Assembly: GCA_016124955.1 (NCBI GenBank)
Contig: WGMR01000008.1
Location: 144,004 to 208,003 of the forward strand
DNA length: 64,000 nucleotides
Direction: 5' to 3'
Source of the DNA: Alphaproteobacteria bacterium
GTDB lineage: Bacteria; Pseudomonadota; Alphaproteobacteria; UBA9219; RFNS01
Shown here: positions 10,401 through 18,772 of the stretch, in pieces
Layout of the letters: every line of letters starts with the position of its first letter
Numbering within the stretch: the stretch's first letter is position 1
Program-made: the position numbers and the translations under genes
The notes under the pieces: generated by a model
Seen by the model: the letters and a program-made list of their open reading frames with translations, nothing else
Told to the model about the DNA's origin: nothing
Databases searched by the model: none

Positions 10401-12228
10401 CCCATACAGGGTTGTCGTGATGCGCAGGCGTGATCACATAAGGCCCGCCTTCGTTCTTCACCAGCAGACCCATATTTTCAATGATCGGCACGGCATCCGA
10501 AAGCGCGATAGGGCCCTTGGAGCTGAAAAGCTTCAGGAACAGCACATTTTCCGGCGCGCCCGCGCGGCGAGACAGGCTGGCGCTGAAGGTGCGCTCCTGA
10601 TCCAGATGTTCAAGCTCGGCAATATCGTGCAGCGCAATTTCCGGCGGCGTAGCGTCGCAATAATCGCGCGGGAAGGCCTTGCCGTAGCGTTGATGCAGCG
10701 CGATGCCGCGCGATTCGCCAAAAATGTTGATAAGCGCATCGCGCAGACGGTCCGTCCATGCGTGGCAAATTCTTTGCAGTTCGGCTTCAATTTCCTCGCC
10801 GGTGGTTTGCCCGACAGAGCCCGGCATGGTGGAAATGATGACAAAGACGCGCGCCAGTTTGCTGTCATCGAGCCGGGTATTATAGGTATAGACCTTGCCG
10901 TTGTAGGCTTTTTCCAGCGTGGCCGTGATTTTCTCCCTGAGCGTGGTGTCGTAACGGTCGCGCGGCACATAGACAAGGCATGTCACAAAACGTTCAAACG
11001 GATCGTGGCGCGCGAACAGGGCTGCGCGCTGCCGTTCCTGCAGATGAAGGATGCCCAGTGCGTTCCGTTCCAGTTCCTTTTCGCTGATCTGGAACAGTTC
11101 GTCGCGGGGGTAGGTGTTTAGCGTGTGGATCAGCGCCTTGCCATCGTGGCTGTTCATGGCGAAGCCGCTGTTTTGCATGACGTTCGCGATTTTCCTGCGG
11201 AGCACCGGTATTTCGCGCGGCGTACGCGTGAGCGAGGTTGAGGTAAAGAGGCCGACAAACAGCCGTTCACCAACGATTTTTCCGTCCTTGTTGTAGCGGG
11301 GCACGAAAATAGCGTCCATGGGGACTGTGCGGTGTACGGTGGAACGCCGGTTGGTCTTCAGGACCAGAAGCAGGCGCTGTTTGCGCATGAACTGGTGCAC
11401 GCCGGGTGAAAGTTTCGCGCCCGCGGCAAGCCTGTCAAATGCAAGCACTTTGTCATTGCGCAAAACGCCAAGGCCGCTGCCGGATATAATATCGTAGCGC
11501 GGGTGTTCGCCGCGGCGAACCTTGATTTCACGGTAACCAAGGAAGGTGTAATTGTTTTCCGTCAGCCAATGCAGGAAGGCGCGGGTTTCATGTATGTCGT
11601 CGGACGGGTAGTCGCTTTCGGGAACGGCAGACAGTTCAACAATTGCATCCGATATTTTGCCAAGCATCTTTTGCCAGCCCTGCACCACGGCGCGCACATC
11701 TGACAGCACGTTTTCAATATCCTTGGCCAACTGCGCGGCCAGCTTCTTGTCACATTTGTCAAAGCGGATATGCATGCAGGATTCGATCCGCGCAGAGGGG
11801 TCGAGTTCCTCCGTATTCAATATACGGTCAAGCTTGCCTTCGCCGTCTCTGATAATCTGCAACAACGGGTGGACAACCATATGCACGGTAAGGCCATGGC
11901 GATTCAGCTCGCCTGTAATCGAATCCACGAGGAAGGGCATGTCGTCATTACTGACTTCAAGCACCATGTGGCGGCTGGTCCAGCCATGTTGCTTTTCATT
12001 CGGCGCGTATATCCGCAGTTTGGGTTTGTTTGGCTTGCGGGTCTGAATAAACTGATGGAGGCTGCCCGCGATCGTGGCGCGCGTTTCCGGTGAAAGGCTG
12101 GCGATATCTTCGGGCGCGGCTTTGGCAAACAAAAGCTTCGCAAAATTCGCATCCTGCTTTGCCGGCTGATTGGGTTGTTTGTTTTTTGCCGCTTTGGCTC
12201 GTGCAGGCTGCTTGGTGGCGCGTGCCAT
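7417..12228 (-). CDS. gdhZ: NAD-specific glutamate dehydrogenase, large (180 kDa) type
   Basis: 1603 residues, the size of the GDH-180 class known from Streptomyces, Pseudomonas and Caulobacter. It oxidises L-glutamate to 2-oxoglutarate with NAD+. The N-terminal half holds ACT-like regulatory regions. The catalytic core follows, with ARGGLRWSEREDFRNETLGLM, the substrate-site lysine region (VPLGAKGSFV) and a nucleotide-binding part (KVIAEGANLAITQYGR). A helical C-terminal region ends the protein. GGAG lies 9 nt before the ATG. In Caulobacter the GdhZ homologue links glutamate catabolism to division; whether that holds here is unknown. The gene symbol follows that usage. Confidence 0.95.
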   Translation of the reverse strand: MARATKQPARAKAAKNKQPNQPAKQDANFAKLLFAKAAPEDIASLSPETRATIAGSLHQFIQTRKPNKPKLRIYAPNEKQHGWTSRHMVLEVSNDDMPFLVDSITGELNRHGLTVHMVVHPLLQIIRDGEGKLDRILNTEELDPSARIESCMHIRFDKCDKKLAAQLAKDIENVLSDVRAVVQGWQKMLGKISDAIVELSAVPESDYPSDDIHETRAFLHWLTENNYTFLGYREIKVRRGEHPRYDIISGSGLGVLRNDKVLAFDRLAAGAKLSPGVHQFMRKQRLLLVLKTNRRSTVHRTVPMDAIFVPRYNKDGKIVGERLFVGLFTSTSLTRTPREIPVLRRKIANVMQNSGFAMNSHDGKALIHTLNTYPRDELFQISEKELERNALGILHLQERQRAALFARHDPFERFVTCLVYVPRDRYDTTLREKITATLEKAYNGKVYTYNTRLDDSKLARVFVIISTMPGSVGQTTGEEIEAELQRICHAWTDRLRDALINIFGESRGIALHQRYGKAFPRDYCDATPPEIALHDIAELEHLDQERTFSASLSRRAGAPENVLFLKLFSSKGPIALSDAVPIIENMGLLVKNEGGPYVITPAHHDNPVWVHDFAATAENDRPIDLQVTKNLFEEAFTKVWKNQADDDGFNRLVLLAGFNWLQVTLIRTLAHYLQQIRTPHSLPAISRTLRKHTLCARLIVDMFEARHNPGQQKNAAKIMERIETEANALLGGIPILDEDRIIRRMFNLVRASLRTNYFQTDDAGNPKPCLAIKFDSMMIDNMPLPRPLIEIFVHGREVEAIHLRRGKVARGGLRWSEREDFRNETLGLMKAQVVKNSVIVPLGAKGSFVVRHPRAEKAREHGIECYKMFIRSMLDITDNQVKGKIVPPRNVVCHDGDDPYLVVAADKGTATFSDIANGVAAEYGFWLDDAFASGGSVGYDHKKMGITARGAWEAVKRHFREIGTDIQKQPFTCAGVGDMSGDVFGNGMLLSKFTRLVGAFDHRHIFCDPNPDHETSFEERKRLFNKPGSSWADYNAKLISKGGGVFARSEKNIKVTPEIKAAFDIQQDVVTPGELMQAILKMRVDLLYFGGIGTYIKASHESNDHVGDRVNEAIRIDGRDVRAKVIAEGANLAITQYGRIEFGLNEGRINTDAIDNSAGVDTSDHEVNIKIALSKPVSMGKLSFKQRNNFLKSMTDEVARLVLRDNYLQTQAITLAQSRGVEMTGQLAHMMRYMEKTGMLDRTVEQLPDDEEISARMQAHKGFTRPELAVLLSYAKIWLYRQLLPSALPEDPFLESDLVTYFPVPMQKRYRDAIMHHQLRREIIATVATNSFINRAGMHTVFKVMNKTGREPADISMAYLLTRDTFELREIWEKIEALDNKVPAEAQANMMIHVHKVISYCMPWFLRRYPGKMALHKLIPHYRKGARELKKWITTMMPRELVYEVHNVFMARLVEQNVPKELARHIAYMPLLTVAPDIVELSDRLKLPIAIVAEVYYRIDQKFGFTWLRDRASMLSQDTHLHREAVNTLVIELYTTQHAITTACLASEKPGRNAALHLNRWLGGLGSRLEAVDQLLAELNALPAMDFQGISLAVTQLAALPEK

Positions 12229-12558
12229 TTATATAGCTCCGGTATGCCGTTTCTGTTGTTTTTGCAGCCTCTCGTGGCGGGAGGGATTTCTGCAAACAGT
12301 GAACGCACTATAGGTTCGCCGATACAACTGTCTAGAACCTAGCTTCGCAGCCGCGAAAGGAAAAGAGAAAAACGACTGTTTTTGTAATATTATTATAATA
12401 AACTAATTTTATTATAATAATATTGCTGTATAGGCGGTTTTGTGAAGACGGCTTCTGCGACTATCCCAATGTGCACGGAGTTTCTGATCGCAACACAAGA
12501 CGGGGCAGCCGTATTTTACGGGCACCGATTCACTTCGCGACTTGTGGGGGGTCTATAT
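12229..12558. other. Intergenic region between gdhZ and tRNA-Gly
   Basis: 330 bases with no supportable protein gene. It must contain the minus-strand gdhZ promoter and leader (SD CCGGAG at about 12240) and the 3' flank of tRNA-Gly. It is unusual for its A/T-only palindrome at 12386-12424, annotated separately. Short open frames at 12423-12737 cross the tRNA and are not genes. Confidence 0.7.
12386..12424. repeat. A/T-only perfect inverted repeat (17-bp arms)
   Basis: The arm AATATTATTATAATAAA (12386-12402) is perfectly repeated in inverted orientation at 12408-12424 around a 5-nt loop, CTAAT. All 34 arm bases are A or T, in DNA that is otherwise about 60% GC. It could fold as a hairpin or cruciform. 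There is no G/C base in the stem and no clear U-tract, so it is not a normal terminator. Confidence 0.9.
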
Positions 12559-12633
12559 TGGAGCGGGCGAAGGGATTCGAACCCTCGGCCCCAACCTTGG
12601 CAAGGTTGTGCTCTACCCCTGAGCTACGCCCGC
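12559..12633 (-). tRNA. tRNA-Gly (GCC)
   Basis: 75 nt including an encoded CCA. The acceptor stem GCGGGCG (12627-12633) pairs with CGCCCGC (12563-12569). The D-arm region GCTCAGGGGTAGAGC, anticodon loop CTTGCCAA with anticodon GCC, and T-arm GAGGGTTCGAATCCC are all canonical. The discriminator is U. It reads Gly codons GGC and GGU. Confidence 0.97.
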
Positions 12634-12819
12634 ATCCGATAAGGCCGGTAAACTGCCCATATGCGGCCTGTTCGTCAAGTATTTTCCGTGACGGAATCCC
12701 TTGTATTGGGCCGGGTAAAGCCTATATAACTCAATGAGATGCAGGCCCCACCGGGGCCGTAGTAGTCTAGGGATGGTACAGAGGCGGCGCTGCCGGAAGG
12801 GCGTGCCCGAAGGAAATGC

Positions 12820-13773
12820 ATGGCTTTGTTGAACCTGAACCCGCAGGGCGCGCCCGCGCCCGGCCCCGCGACTGACGGCGAGGCGCTTATCAAGGATAGC
12901 GGCCTCGCGACCTTTGCGGCTGACGTTCTTGAAACATCTATGAAGGTGCCCGTGATCGTCGATTTCTGGGCGCCGTGGTGCGGCCCGTGCAAACAGCTCG
13001 GCCCCTTGCTGGAAAAGACCGTGCGCGCGCTGAAGGGCGCGGTGCGGATGGTCAAGGTCGATATCGACCAGAACCCGGAAATCGCCCAGCAGATGCAAAT
13101 CCAGTCCGTGCCCGCAGTGTTCGCATTCTATCAGGGCCGCCCGGTGGACGGTTTCATGGGCGCGCTGCCGGAAAGCCAGATCAAGCAGTGGTTCGAAAGG
13201 CTGTTGCAAGCGACGGGCGCGGCGGCCGGCGACGGCAACCCGCTGGCCGCGATTGAAGAAGCCATGAAACAGGCTGCCGAATTCCTGACGGAAGGCGACC
13301 CGGCTACGGCGCAGGCGATTTATGCCGATGTCCTGGAGCGCGACCCGGCGCACGCCGCCGCCTATGCGGGCGTGGTGCGTTGTTATCTGGCCGCGGGCGA
13401 TGCCGCCAAGGCGAAACAGATGCTTGCCGCCGCGCCCGAAGCAATGGCGAAGGACAAGGCTTTCGATTCCGTTCGCGCCGCGCTGGAAGTTGCGGAGCTG
13501 GCGGCCGGGGCCGGGCCGCTCGGCGAATTGCAGGAAAAAGTGAAGGCTGATCCGAAAAACCATCAGGACCGCTTCGATCTCGCGGCCGCTTTGCTGGCAG
13601 CAGGCCAGCGCGAAGCGGCGGTCGATAGCCTGCTCGAGCTTATCAGGCTTGATCGCAAATGGAACGACGAAGCCGCGCGCAAACAGCTTGTGAAGCTGTT
13701 CGATGCTTTCGGCCCCACCGACCCGCTGACGGTTTCAGCGCGCCGCCGCCTTTCATCGATACTTTTCTCATGA
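12820..13773 (+). CDS. cnoX: CnoX/YbbN-type thioredoxin with TPR region
   Basis: 317 residues. The thioredoxin fold (about 25-130) carries an intact C54-GPC-57 in WAPWCGPCK. A helical tetratricopeptide-like region (about 155-310) follows, with ATAQAIYADVLERDPAHAAAYAG as a typical repeat. In E. coli the homologue (CnoX) is a chaperedoxin that protects proteins from over-oxidation and hands them to GroEL. E. coli lacks one of the redox cysteines whereas this protein keeps both, so it may be a working oxidoreductase. It is the first gene of an operon; its stop overlaps the next start (ATGA). Confidence 0.9.
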   Translation: MALLNLNPQGAPAPGPATDGEALIKDSGLATFAADVLETSMKVPVIVDFWAPWCGPCKQLGPLLEKTVRALKGAVRMVKVDIDQNPEIAQQMQIQSVPAVFAFYQGRPVDGFMGALPESQIKQWFERLLQATGAAAGDGNPLAAIEEAMKQAAEFLTEGDPATAQAIYADVLERDPAHAAAYAGVVRCYLAAGDAAKAKQMLAAAPEAMAKDKAFDSVRAALEVAELAAGAGPLGELQEKVKADPKNHQDRFDLAAALLAAGQREAAVDSLLELIRLDRKWNDEAARKQLVKLFDAFGPTDPLTVSARRRLSSILFS

Positions 13774-14459
13774 CCGGAACAGCTGAAATCGAAACCGAGA
13801 ACGAAGAACAGGCTGCGGCGCCCGCCACGGCGCTGCCCGATATTGTGCCGATCTTCCCGCTACCCGGCGCCGTGCTTTTGCCGCGCGGACGCTTGCCGTT
13901 GAACATATTCGAGCCGCGCTATCTGGCGATGATCGAAGATGCGATGGGGCAGGGGCGTATGATCGGCATGATCCAGCCCACGGGCAGCGAAGCAACGCAG
14001 GCGGTGCCTTCTGTCTATCAAATCGGCTGCGCCGGGCGGATTATATCCTTTTCGGAAACGGAAGACGGGCGGTTCCTTATTTCGCTGCTCGGCGTTTGCC
14101 GTTTTGCTGTGAACGAAGAAATGGCGCTGCATCGCGGCTACCGCCGCATCAGGCCCGACTGGACCCCCTATCAAGACGACCTTCTGGGCGAAGAGCAGGA
14201 CGGGATCGACCGCGCGCGTCTGTTCACGGCGCTGCGCGAATATTTCAAGATACAGGGCGTGGTGCCGAACTGGGAGGCGATCCAGCAAACCAGCGACGAG
14301 AACCTTATCATCTCCCTCACCATGATTTGCCCGTTCGAGCCGAGCGAGAAGCAGGCCTTGCTTGAGGTTCGCACGCTGGGCGAGCGCGCCAAGCTGCTTT
14401 TGACGTTGCTGGAAATGGCTTCGCTCAACAAACGCGATATCGAAAGCGCCCGCCACTGA
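13770..14459 (+). CDS. LON substrate-binding-domain protein
   Basis: 229 residues from the ATG at 13770, which overlaps the cnoX stop as ATGA; an upstream in-frame ATG at 13659 lies inside cnoX and is unlikely. The N-terminal domain of Lon protease is recognisable (IVPIFPLPGAVLLPRGRLPL, NIFEPRYLAMIEDA), but there is no AAA+ module and no peptidase domain. Such stand-alone LON-domain proteins are common in alphaproteobacteria beside a thioredoxin gene. A role as adaptor or substrate binder is inferred only. Confidence 0.88.
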   Translation: MTGTAEIETENEEQAAAPATALPDIVPIFPLPGAVLLPRGRLPLNIFEPRYLAMIEDAMGQGRMIGMIQPTGSEATQAVPSVYQIGCAGRIISFSETEDGRFLISLLGVCRFAVNEEMALHRGYRRIRPDWTPYQDDLLGEEQDGIDRARLFTALREYFKIQGVVPNWEAIQQTSDENLIISLTMICPFEPSEKQALLEVRTLGERAKLLLTLLEMASLNKRDIESARH

Positions 14460-14480
14460 CGACAGGCGCAGGAGGCATTG

Positions 14481-14684
14481 ATGACCGAGAACACATCCCC
14501 CCGTACGGTCGATCCCAAGCTGCTTGAAGTTCTTGTGTGCCCGCTGACCAAAGCGACGCTGCGCTACGATGCCGCGCGGCAGGAACTTATCAGCGAAAAG
14601 GCCGGTCTTGCCTTCCCGATCCGCGACGGCGTTCCGATCATGCTGATCGACGAAGCGCGCCGGATCGAAGACCGGAAGGAATAA
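14481..14684 (+). CDS. Trm112-family (UPF0434) small protein
   Basis: 67 residues from the ATG at 14481, with GGAGG 6 nt upstream; a TTG one codon earlier is an alternative start. The motif [17 protein letters not shown] and the segment [17 protein letters not shown] are typical of Trm112/YcaR proteins. In eukaryotes and archaea Trm112 activates methyltransferases; the bacterial role is uncertain. Only one cysteine remains of the zinc-ribbon set, as is common in bacterial members. It is third in the cnoX operon, 1 nt before gabD. Confidence 0.88.
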   Translation: MTENTSPRTVDPKLLEVLVCPLTKATLRYDAARQELISEKAGLAFPIRDGVPIMLIDEARRIEDRKE

Positions 14685-14685
14685 G

Positions 14686-16167
14686 ATGTCCGCCGCCCTG
14701 GATTTGCAGGATAAGGATCTGCTGCGCACCGAAGCGTTTATCGGCGGCGCGTGGGTTGCAGCCGACAAGGGCAAAAGCTTTGCAGTTTTGAGCCCCGCGA
14801 ACGGCAGCGAACTGGTCGGAGTGGCCGATTGCGGCGTGGCGGAAACCAGGCGCGCGATCGAAGCAGCCGACGGCGCCGGGCCCGCATGGGCAGCACTGAC
14901 CGGCAAGGAGCGCGGGCAAGTCTTGCGCCGTTGGTTCGATTTGATCACGCAGCATCAGGAAGATCTTGCGCGCATCATGACGGCCGAGCAAGGCAAGCCG
15001 CTGGCCGAAGCGCGGGGCGAGATCGCCTATGGCGCCGGGTTCGTCGAATGGGCGGCCGAGGAAGCGAAGCGGGTTTATGGCGATGTTGTCCCGCCCTTCC
15101 GCAAGGGTGCGCGCACGCTTGTGTTGAAGCAACCGCTTGGCGTCGTGGCCGCCATAACGCCGTGGAATTTTCCTTCCGCCATGATTACGCGCAAATGCGC
15201 ACCTGCGCTGGCGACCGGGTGCACGCTTGTTATCAAGCCGGCGGAGCAAACGCCGCTTTCGGCGCTTGCGCTTGCCGTGCTGGCCGAACGGGCGGGATTG
15301 CCGCCGGGCGCGCTGAATATCGTGACCGCGCATGACCCCGCTCCGGTGGGCGCGGAGCTGACCGGCAATCCGCGCGTGCGCAAGGTTTCGTTCACGGGTT
15401 CGACCGAAGTTGGAAAACTTCTGATGCGGCAGGCGGCGGACGGCGTGAAGAAAATGTCGCTGGAGCTTGGCGGCAATGCGCCCTTTATCGTTTTCGACGA
15501 CGCCGATTTGCCGCGCGCGGTCGAAGGCGTTCTGGCATCGAAATTCCGCAATGCGGGCCAGACTTGCGTATGTGCCAACCGCATTTATGTGCAGGCAGGC
15601 ATATATGATGCGTTTGCAGCCGCGCTTGGCAAGGCCATGCAGGCGCTCAAGACCGGCCCGGGCGACGTGCCGGATGTGCATATCGGCCCGCTGATCGACG
15701 ATGCGGCCATCCGCAAGGTCGAAACGCTGGTCGAGGATGCGAAGAAGCAGGGCGGCAAGGTAACGGCGGGCGGCGCGCGGCATGCGCTGGGCGGCTTGTT
15801 CTATGAACCGACCCTGATCGAAGGCGCACACGGCGCCATGCGGCTCGCGCACGAGGAAATTTTCGGCCCCGTGGCCGCGCTGTTCCGCTTTGGGGACGAA
15901 GCGGAGGTGATCGCGCTGGCGAACGATACGGAATACGGCCTCGCGGCCTATTTCTACACGCGCGATCTCGGCCGCGCCTTCCGCGTGGCCGAGGCGCTAG
16001 AAGCCGGCATCGTGGCAGTGAACGAAGGTGTTTTTTCGACCGAAACCGCGCCGTTCGGCGGCGTCAAGCAATCGGGTTTCGGGCGCGAAGGTTCGCATTA
16101 CGGCACCGACGAATTCGTGAATGTGAAATACGTGCTGATGGGCGGAATAGACGGCGAGCCCGCTTAG
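14686..16167 (+). CDS. gabD: NAD(P)-dependent succinate-semialdehyde dehydrogenase
   Basis: 493 residues, the usual GabD length. It is an aldehyde dehydrogenase with PWNFPSAMITRK (cofactor loop), FTGSTEVGK, the general-base glutamate in LELGGNAPFIVF (near residue 262) and the nucleophilic cysteine in NAGQTCVCANR (near 296). The overall pattern, including FSTETAPFGGVKQSG near the C-terminus, fits GabD, which oxidises succinate semialdehyde to succinate in GABA catabolism. Related aldehydes cannot be excluded. It is the last gene of the cnoX-LON-Trm112 operon, and its stop shares a TTAG with the convergent dadA-like gene. Confidence 0.9.
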   Translation: MSAALDLQDKDLLRTEAFIGGAWVAADKGKSFAVLSPANGSELVGVADCGVAETRRAIEAADGAGPAWAALTGKERGQVLRRWFDLITQHQEDLARIMTAEQGKPLAEARGEIAYGAGFVEWAAEEAKRVYGDVVPPFRKGARTLVLKQPLGVVAAITPWNFPSAMITRKCAPALATGCTLVIKPAEQTPLSALALAVLAERAGLPPGALNIVTAHDPAPVGAELTGNPRVRKVSFTGSTEVGKLLMRQAADGVKKMSLELGGNAPFIVFDDADLPRAVEGVLASKFRNAGQTCVCANRIYVQAGIYDAFAAALGKAMQALKTGPGDVPDVHIGPLIDDAAIRKVETLVEDAKKQGGKVTAGGARHALGGLFYEPTLIEGAHGAMRLAHEEIFGPVAALFRFGDEAEVIALANDTEYGLAAYFYTRDLGRAFRVAEALEAGIVAVNEGVFSTETAPFGGVKQSGFGREGSHYGTDEFVNVKYVLMGGIDGEPA

Positions 16168-17438
16168 CTGAAACGATCGGCGCGGAAGGGCGCCGGATCG
16201 CAGAATGGTTTTTCGCGGCACATCATCTCCGCCAGCAGCCGCCCGGAAACCGGGCCAAGCGTAAGGCCAAAATGGCCATGCCCGAAATTGAACCATAGCC
16301 CCTTGTGGCGGTGCGAAGGCCCGATGACGGGCAGGGAATCGGGCAGGCACGGGCGGTTGCCGTGCCACGGCGTCTGTTCGAGTGGTTCGCCCAAGGGGAA
16401 CAGTTCGCGTGCGCGCGGCAAAACATGGCCCAGTTGCCGCGGCGTTGACGGCGCGTCGATGTTCGTGAACTCGGCGCCGGTGGTAATGCGCAGGCCTTGC
16501 TCCATCGGGCATATGAGGTAGCCGACCGAGGAATCGACGATGGTATTTGTCAATGTCGCGCCGTTTTGCGCGGCATAATGCATGTGATACCCGCGCTTGA
16601 AGCCGAGCGGGAAGCGATGGCCAAGCGGCGCGAGCATTTCACCCGCCCAGGGGCCGGCACAAACAGCAACCGCACGGGCGCGGATGTTGCCGCTCTCGGT
16701 CTTGACCGACCATGTATCGTCGCCCGGCGCGGCATGGAGCGGCGGCGATGCGAGCGCCGTGACTTCCGCGCGGACGAAAGTGCCGCCTTCGCGTGTGAAA
16801 TAGTTTCCGTAGCCTTCGGTCAGTTTTCCCGGGTTGGTGACGCAACGGTTGCCCGGCCAGCGCACGGCTTTGTGGAACACGGGCTTGATGTGCGGTTCAA
16901 TCTCCCGGAAGGAGGCGGGATCGAAGATGTCATACGGCACGCCCAGGCTTTCCGCGCCTTCGCGTTCATCCATATTGCGCTCGAAGCCTTCCGCAGTCCG
17001 GTAAAGCCTTACATAGTTGCCGTCAGACAAATATTGAACGGCGCCGGATTTTTGCATAAGGGCGTGATGTTCCTCGAATGCCCGCGCGATCAGGCTGCGT
17101 AGCAGGACACCGTGGAGCTTCCGTCTTTTGGGCGAGGATTGTATGTAAAAATCGAACAGCCATCCAAGATTGGCGGGCAGGCTTGGCAAATGCACGCGAA
17201 TAGCCGTGCTGCGATCAAGCAGGGTATCGGCTATCTGCCGCAGGTTCGGGAAAGCGTAAGGCAGGGCGTAGGAATAGCTGATGACGCCGGAATTTCCGTA
17301 TGATGTTTCGCGGCCCGGCGCGCTCCGGTCGATCAGAATAACCCGTTTGCCGCGTATCAGAAGATGCAGCGCGGTCGAAACGCCGACGATGCCGGCGCCG
17401 ATGACGGCTGCATCATATGTGTCTTGGTTTTCCGTCAA
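16164..17438 (-). CDS. dadA: D-amino acid dehydrogenase (FAD-dependent oxidoreductase)
   Basis: 424 residues. The FAD-binding motif AAVIGAGIVGVSTALHL is at the N-terminus. Further on are NRCVTNPGKLTEGY, the glycine-rich C-terminal FAD site and a NFGHGHFGLTLGPVSG motif, as in DadA-type enzymes that oxidise D-amino acids to 2-oxo acids. The only reasonable start is a TTG whose bases overlap the stop of the murD-like gene (TTGA), so translation is coupled to cell-wall synthesis genes. Substrate specificity cannot be read from sequence. The adjacency suggests turnover of D-amino acids from the wall (inference). Confidence 0.85.
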   Translation of the reverse strand: MTENQDTYDAAVIGAGIVGVSTALHLLIRGKRVILIDRSAPGRETSYGNSGVISYSYALPYAFPNLRQIADTLLDRSTAIRVHLPSLPANLGWLFDFYIQSSPKRRKLHGVLLRSLIARAFEEHHALMQKSGAVQYLSDGNYVRLYRTAEGFERNMDEREGAESLGVPYDIFDPASFREIEPHIKPVFHKAVRWPGNRCVTNPGKLTEGYGNYFTREGGTFVRAEVTALASPPLHAAPGDDTWSVKTESGNIRARAVAVCAGPWAGEMLAPLGHRFPLGFKRGYHMHYAAQNGATLTNTIVDSSVGYLICPMEQGLRITTGAEFTNIDAPSTPRQLGHVLPRARELFPLGEPLEQTPWHGNRPCLPDSLPVIGPSHRHKGLWFNFGHGHFGLTLGPVSGRLLAEMMCREKPFCDPAPFRADRFS

Positions 17439-18772
17439 GATCTGTCCGCGTCATTAAACCCGGCGGCGGCGGCGAAGGCTTTGCCGCGCTCGGTAAAATC
17501 CTTGAAAAGGCCATAGCTCGGCGCGGCGGGGGAAAGCAGAACCACGCCGCCCGCGGGCGTACCCGCCTTTGCCGCCACGATAACATCCTGCATGCCGGCG
17601 GCGGCGCTGACATTGCCGTGACCGCGCGTTTGCAGTTCCTGCATGATGCGTTTGCCGCTGGCGCCAAGGCAGATGACGGCATGGATTTTATGTTCGACGA
17701 TATAATCGGCCAGCGGCGCGTAATCGATCCCCCGGTCGTGGCCGCCCGCAATCAGGGTAACGGGCTTGCCCCGGTAAACTTCCATTGCCGCGATGGCTGA
17801 TTGCGGCGTGGTGGAGATGCTGTCATCCACGAACAGGATACCGCCGCGCTCACCCAGCTCGTGCTGACGGTGGGGAAGGCCGGTGAAATCATCCATTGCT
17901 GCAAGCGCCACGCGCGGATCGTGACCGAGCCGGCGGATCACCGTAAGCACGACACATATATTCACCATGTTATGCGCCCGCGCCAGATGGGCGTTTTGCA
18001 CGGTGCCGAGAACGGTTTCGCCATCCTGCACCGTTGTGCCGTTTGCATGGATGCCATCCTGCGTTCCCGTAAGCGTGACGCCGGTGGCATCGAGCGCAAG
18101 CCCGGCCTGCGCGATGGCCTTGGCGGTTTCGTTGTTGATGACGGCGGCAGCCGCATGCGCGAACAGGTTGAGCTTGTCGCGGTAATAGGTTTCCAGCGTT
18201 TTGTGCCAATCGAGATGCTCGGGGTAAAGCGATGTCAGAACGGCGATATCACACTGGCCATCGAAATCGGCCGCTTGATAGCTCGACATCTCGATCACGG
18301 TACAGGTGGCATCGTCGCCGCCCACTTGCGTGACGGGCGTGCCGATATTGCCCGCCAGCGCCGTTTTCACGCCAAGCCGGTTCAGCGTATGCGCCAGCAG
18401 CGCGGCGGTTGTGCTTTTGCCCTTGGTGCCGGTGATGCACACGGTTTTGGTGCCGTGCGGCTCGGCGAACCAGAGATTGAGCAGCGATGTTATGACAACG
18501 CCCTTTTGCTTTAAATTCTCGATCGCCGGGTGGTAGAGGCTGACGCCCGGGGATTTGACGATAACCTCCACCCCTTCAAGTGCAGCCTTGATCTGCGACG
18601 GTTTGCGCGCGACTTCGTAGCCGCCTTCGATTTTATCCTTGCCTTCGGCTTCATCGATGAAGGTCAGCGGATGGCCGGGCAGAGCCTTGCGGATAAACTG
18701 CGCCGCCGCCGCGCCTTCGCGCCCGGTGCCCCAGATCACGGTTTTCCGGTTTTTCAGATCAATCACTTTCAT
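17435..18772 (-). CDS. murD: UDP-N-acetylmuramoyl-L-alanine glutamate ligase (MurD; probably the L-Glu-adding MurD2 type)
   Basis: 445 residues from the ATG at 18772; the open frame further upstream lies inside murL. Mur-ligase features are an N-terminal Rossmann region (VIWGTGREG), the P-loop GTKGKST at 115-121, SLYPEHLDWH, the carbamylated-lysine region YYRDKLNLF, and HDRGIDY. The C-terminal substrate loop reads LLSPAAPSYGLFKDFTERG rather than the SPACAS(L/F)D pattern of standard D-Glu-adding MurD. With the neighbouring MurL-type epimerase this points to an enzyme adding L-glutamate. The start overlaps the end of murL by 14 nt. Family membership is firm; the L-Glu preference is inferred. 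Confidence 0.88.
   Translation of the reverse strand: MKVIDLKNRKTVIWGTGREGAAAAQFIRKALPGHPLTFIDEAEGKDKIEGGYEVARKPSQIKAALEGVEVIVKSPGVSLYHPAIENLKQKGVVITSLLNLWFAEPHGTKTVCITGTKGKSTTAALLAHTLNRLGVKTALAGNIGTPVTQVGGDDATCTVIEMSSYQAADFDGQCDIAVLTSLYPEHLDWHKTLETYYRDKLNLFAHAAAAVINNETAKAIAQAGLALDATGVTLTGTQDGIHANGTTVQDGETVLGTVQNAHLARAHNMVNICVVLTVIRRLGHDPRVALAAMDDFTGLPHRQHELGERGGILFVDDSISTTPQSAIAAMEVYRGKPVTLIAGGHDRGIDYAPLADYIVEHKIHAVICLGASGKRIMQELQTRGHGNVSAAAGMQDVIVAAKAGTPAGGVVLLSPAAPSYGLFKDFTERGKAFAAAAGFNDADRS

Noticed and set aside
9190-11121. 643-codon plus-strand open frame inside gdhZ
   Set aside because: It lies wholly antisense to the 1603-codon GDH; long antisense frames are expected at 60% GC. No SD or recognisable motif.
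12634-12720. Promoter for tRNA-Gly with TTGACG at 12673-12678
   Set aside because: No acceptable -10 hexamer at a 16-18 bp spacing; left out as a feature.
14638-15852. 404-codon minus-strand frame over gabD
   Set aside because: Antisense shadow, with Arg/Gln/Gly-rich low-information product.
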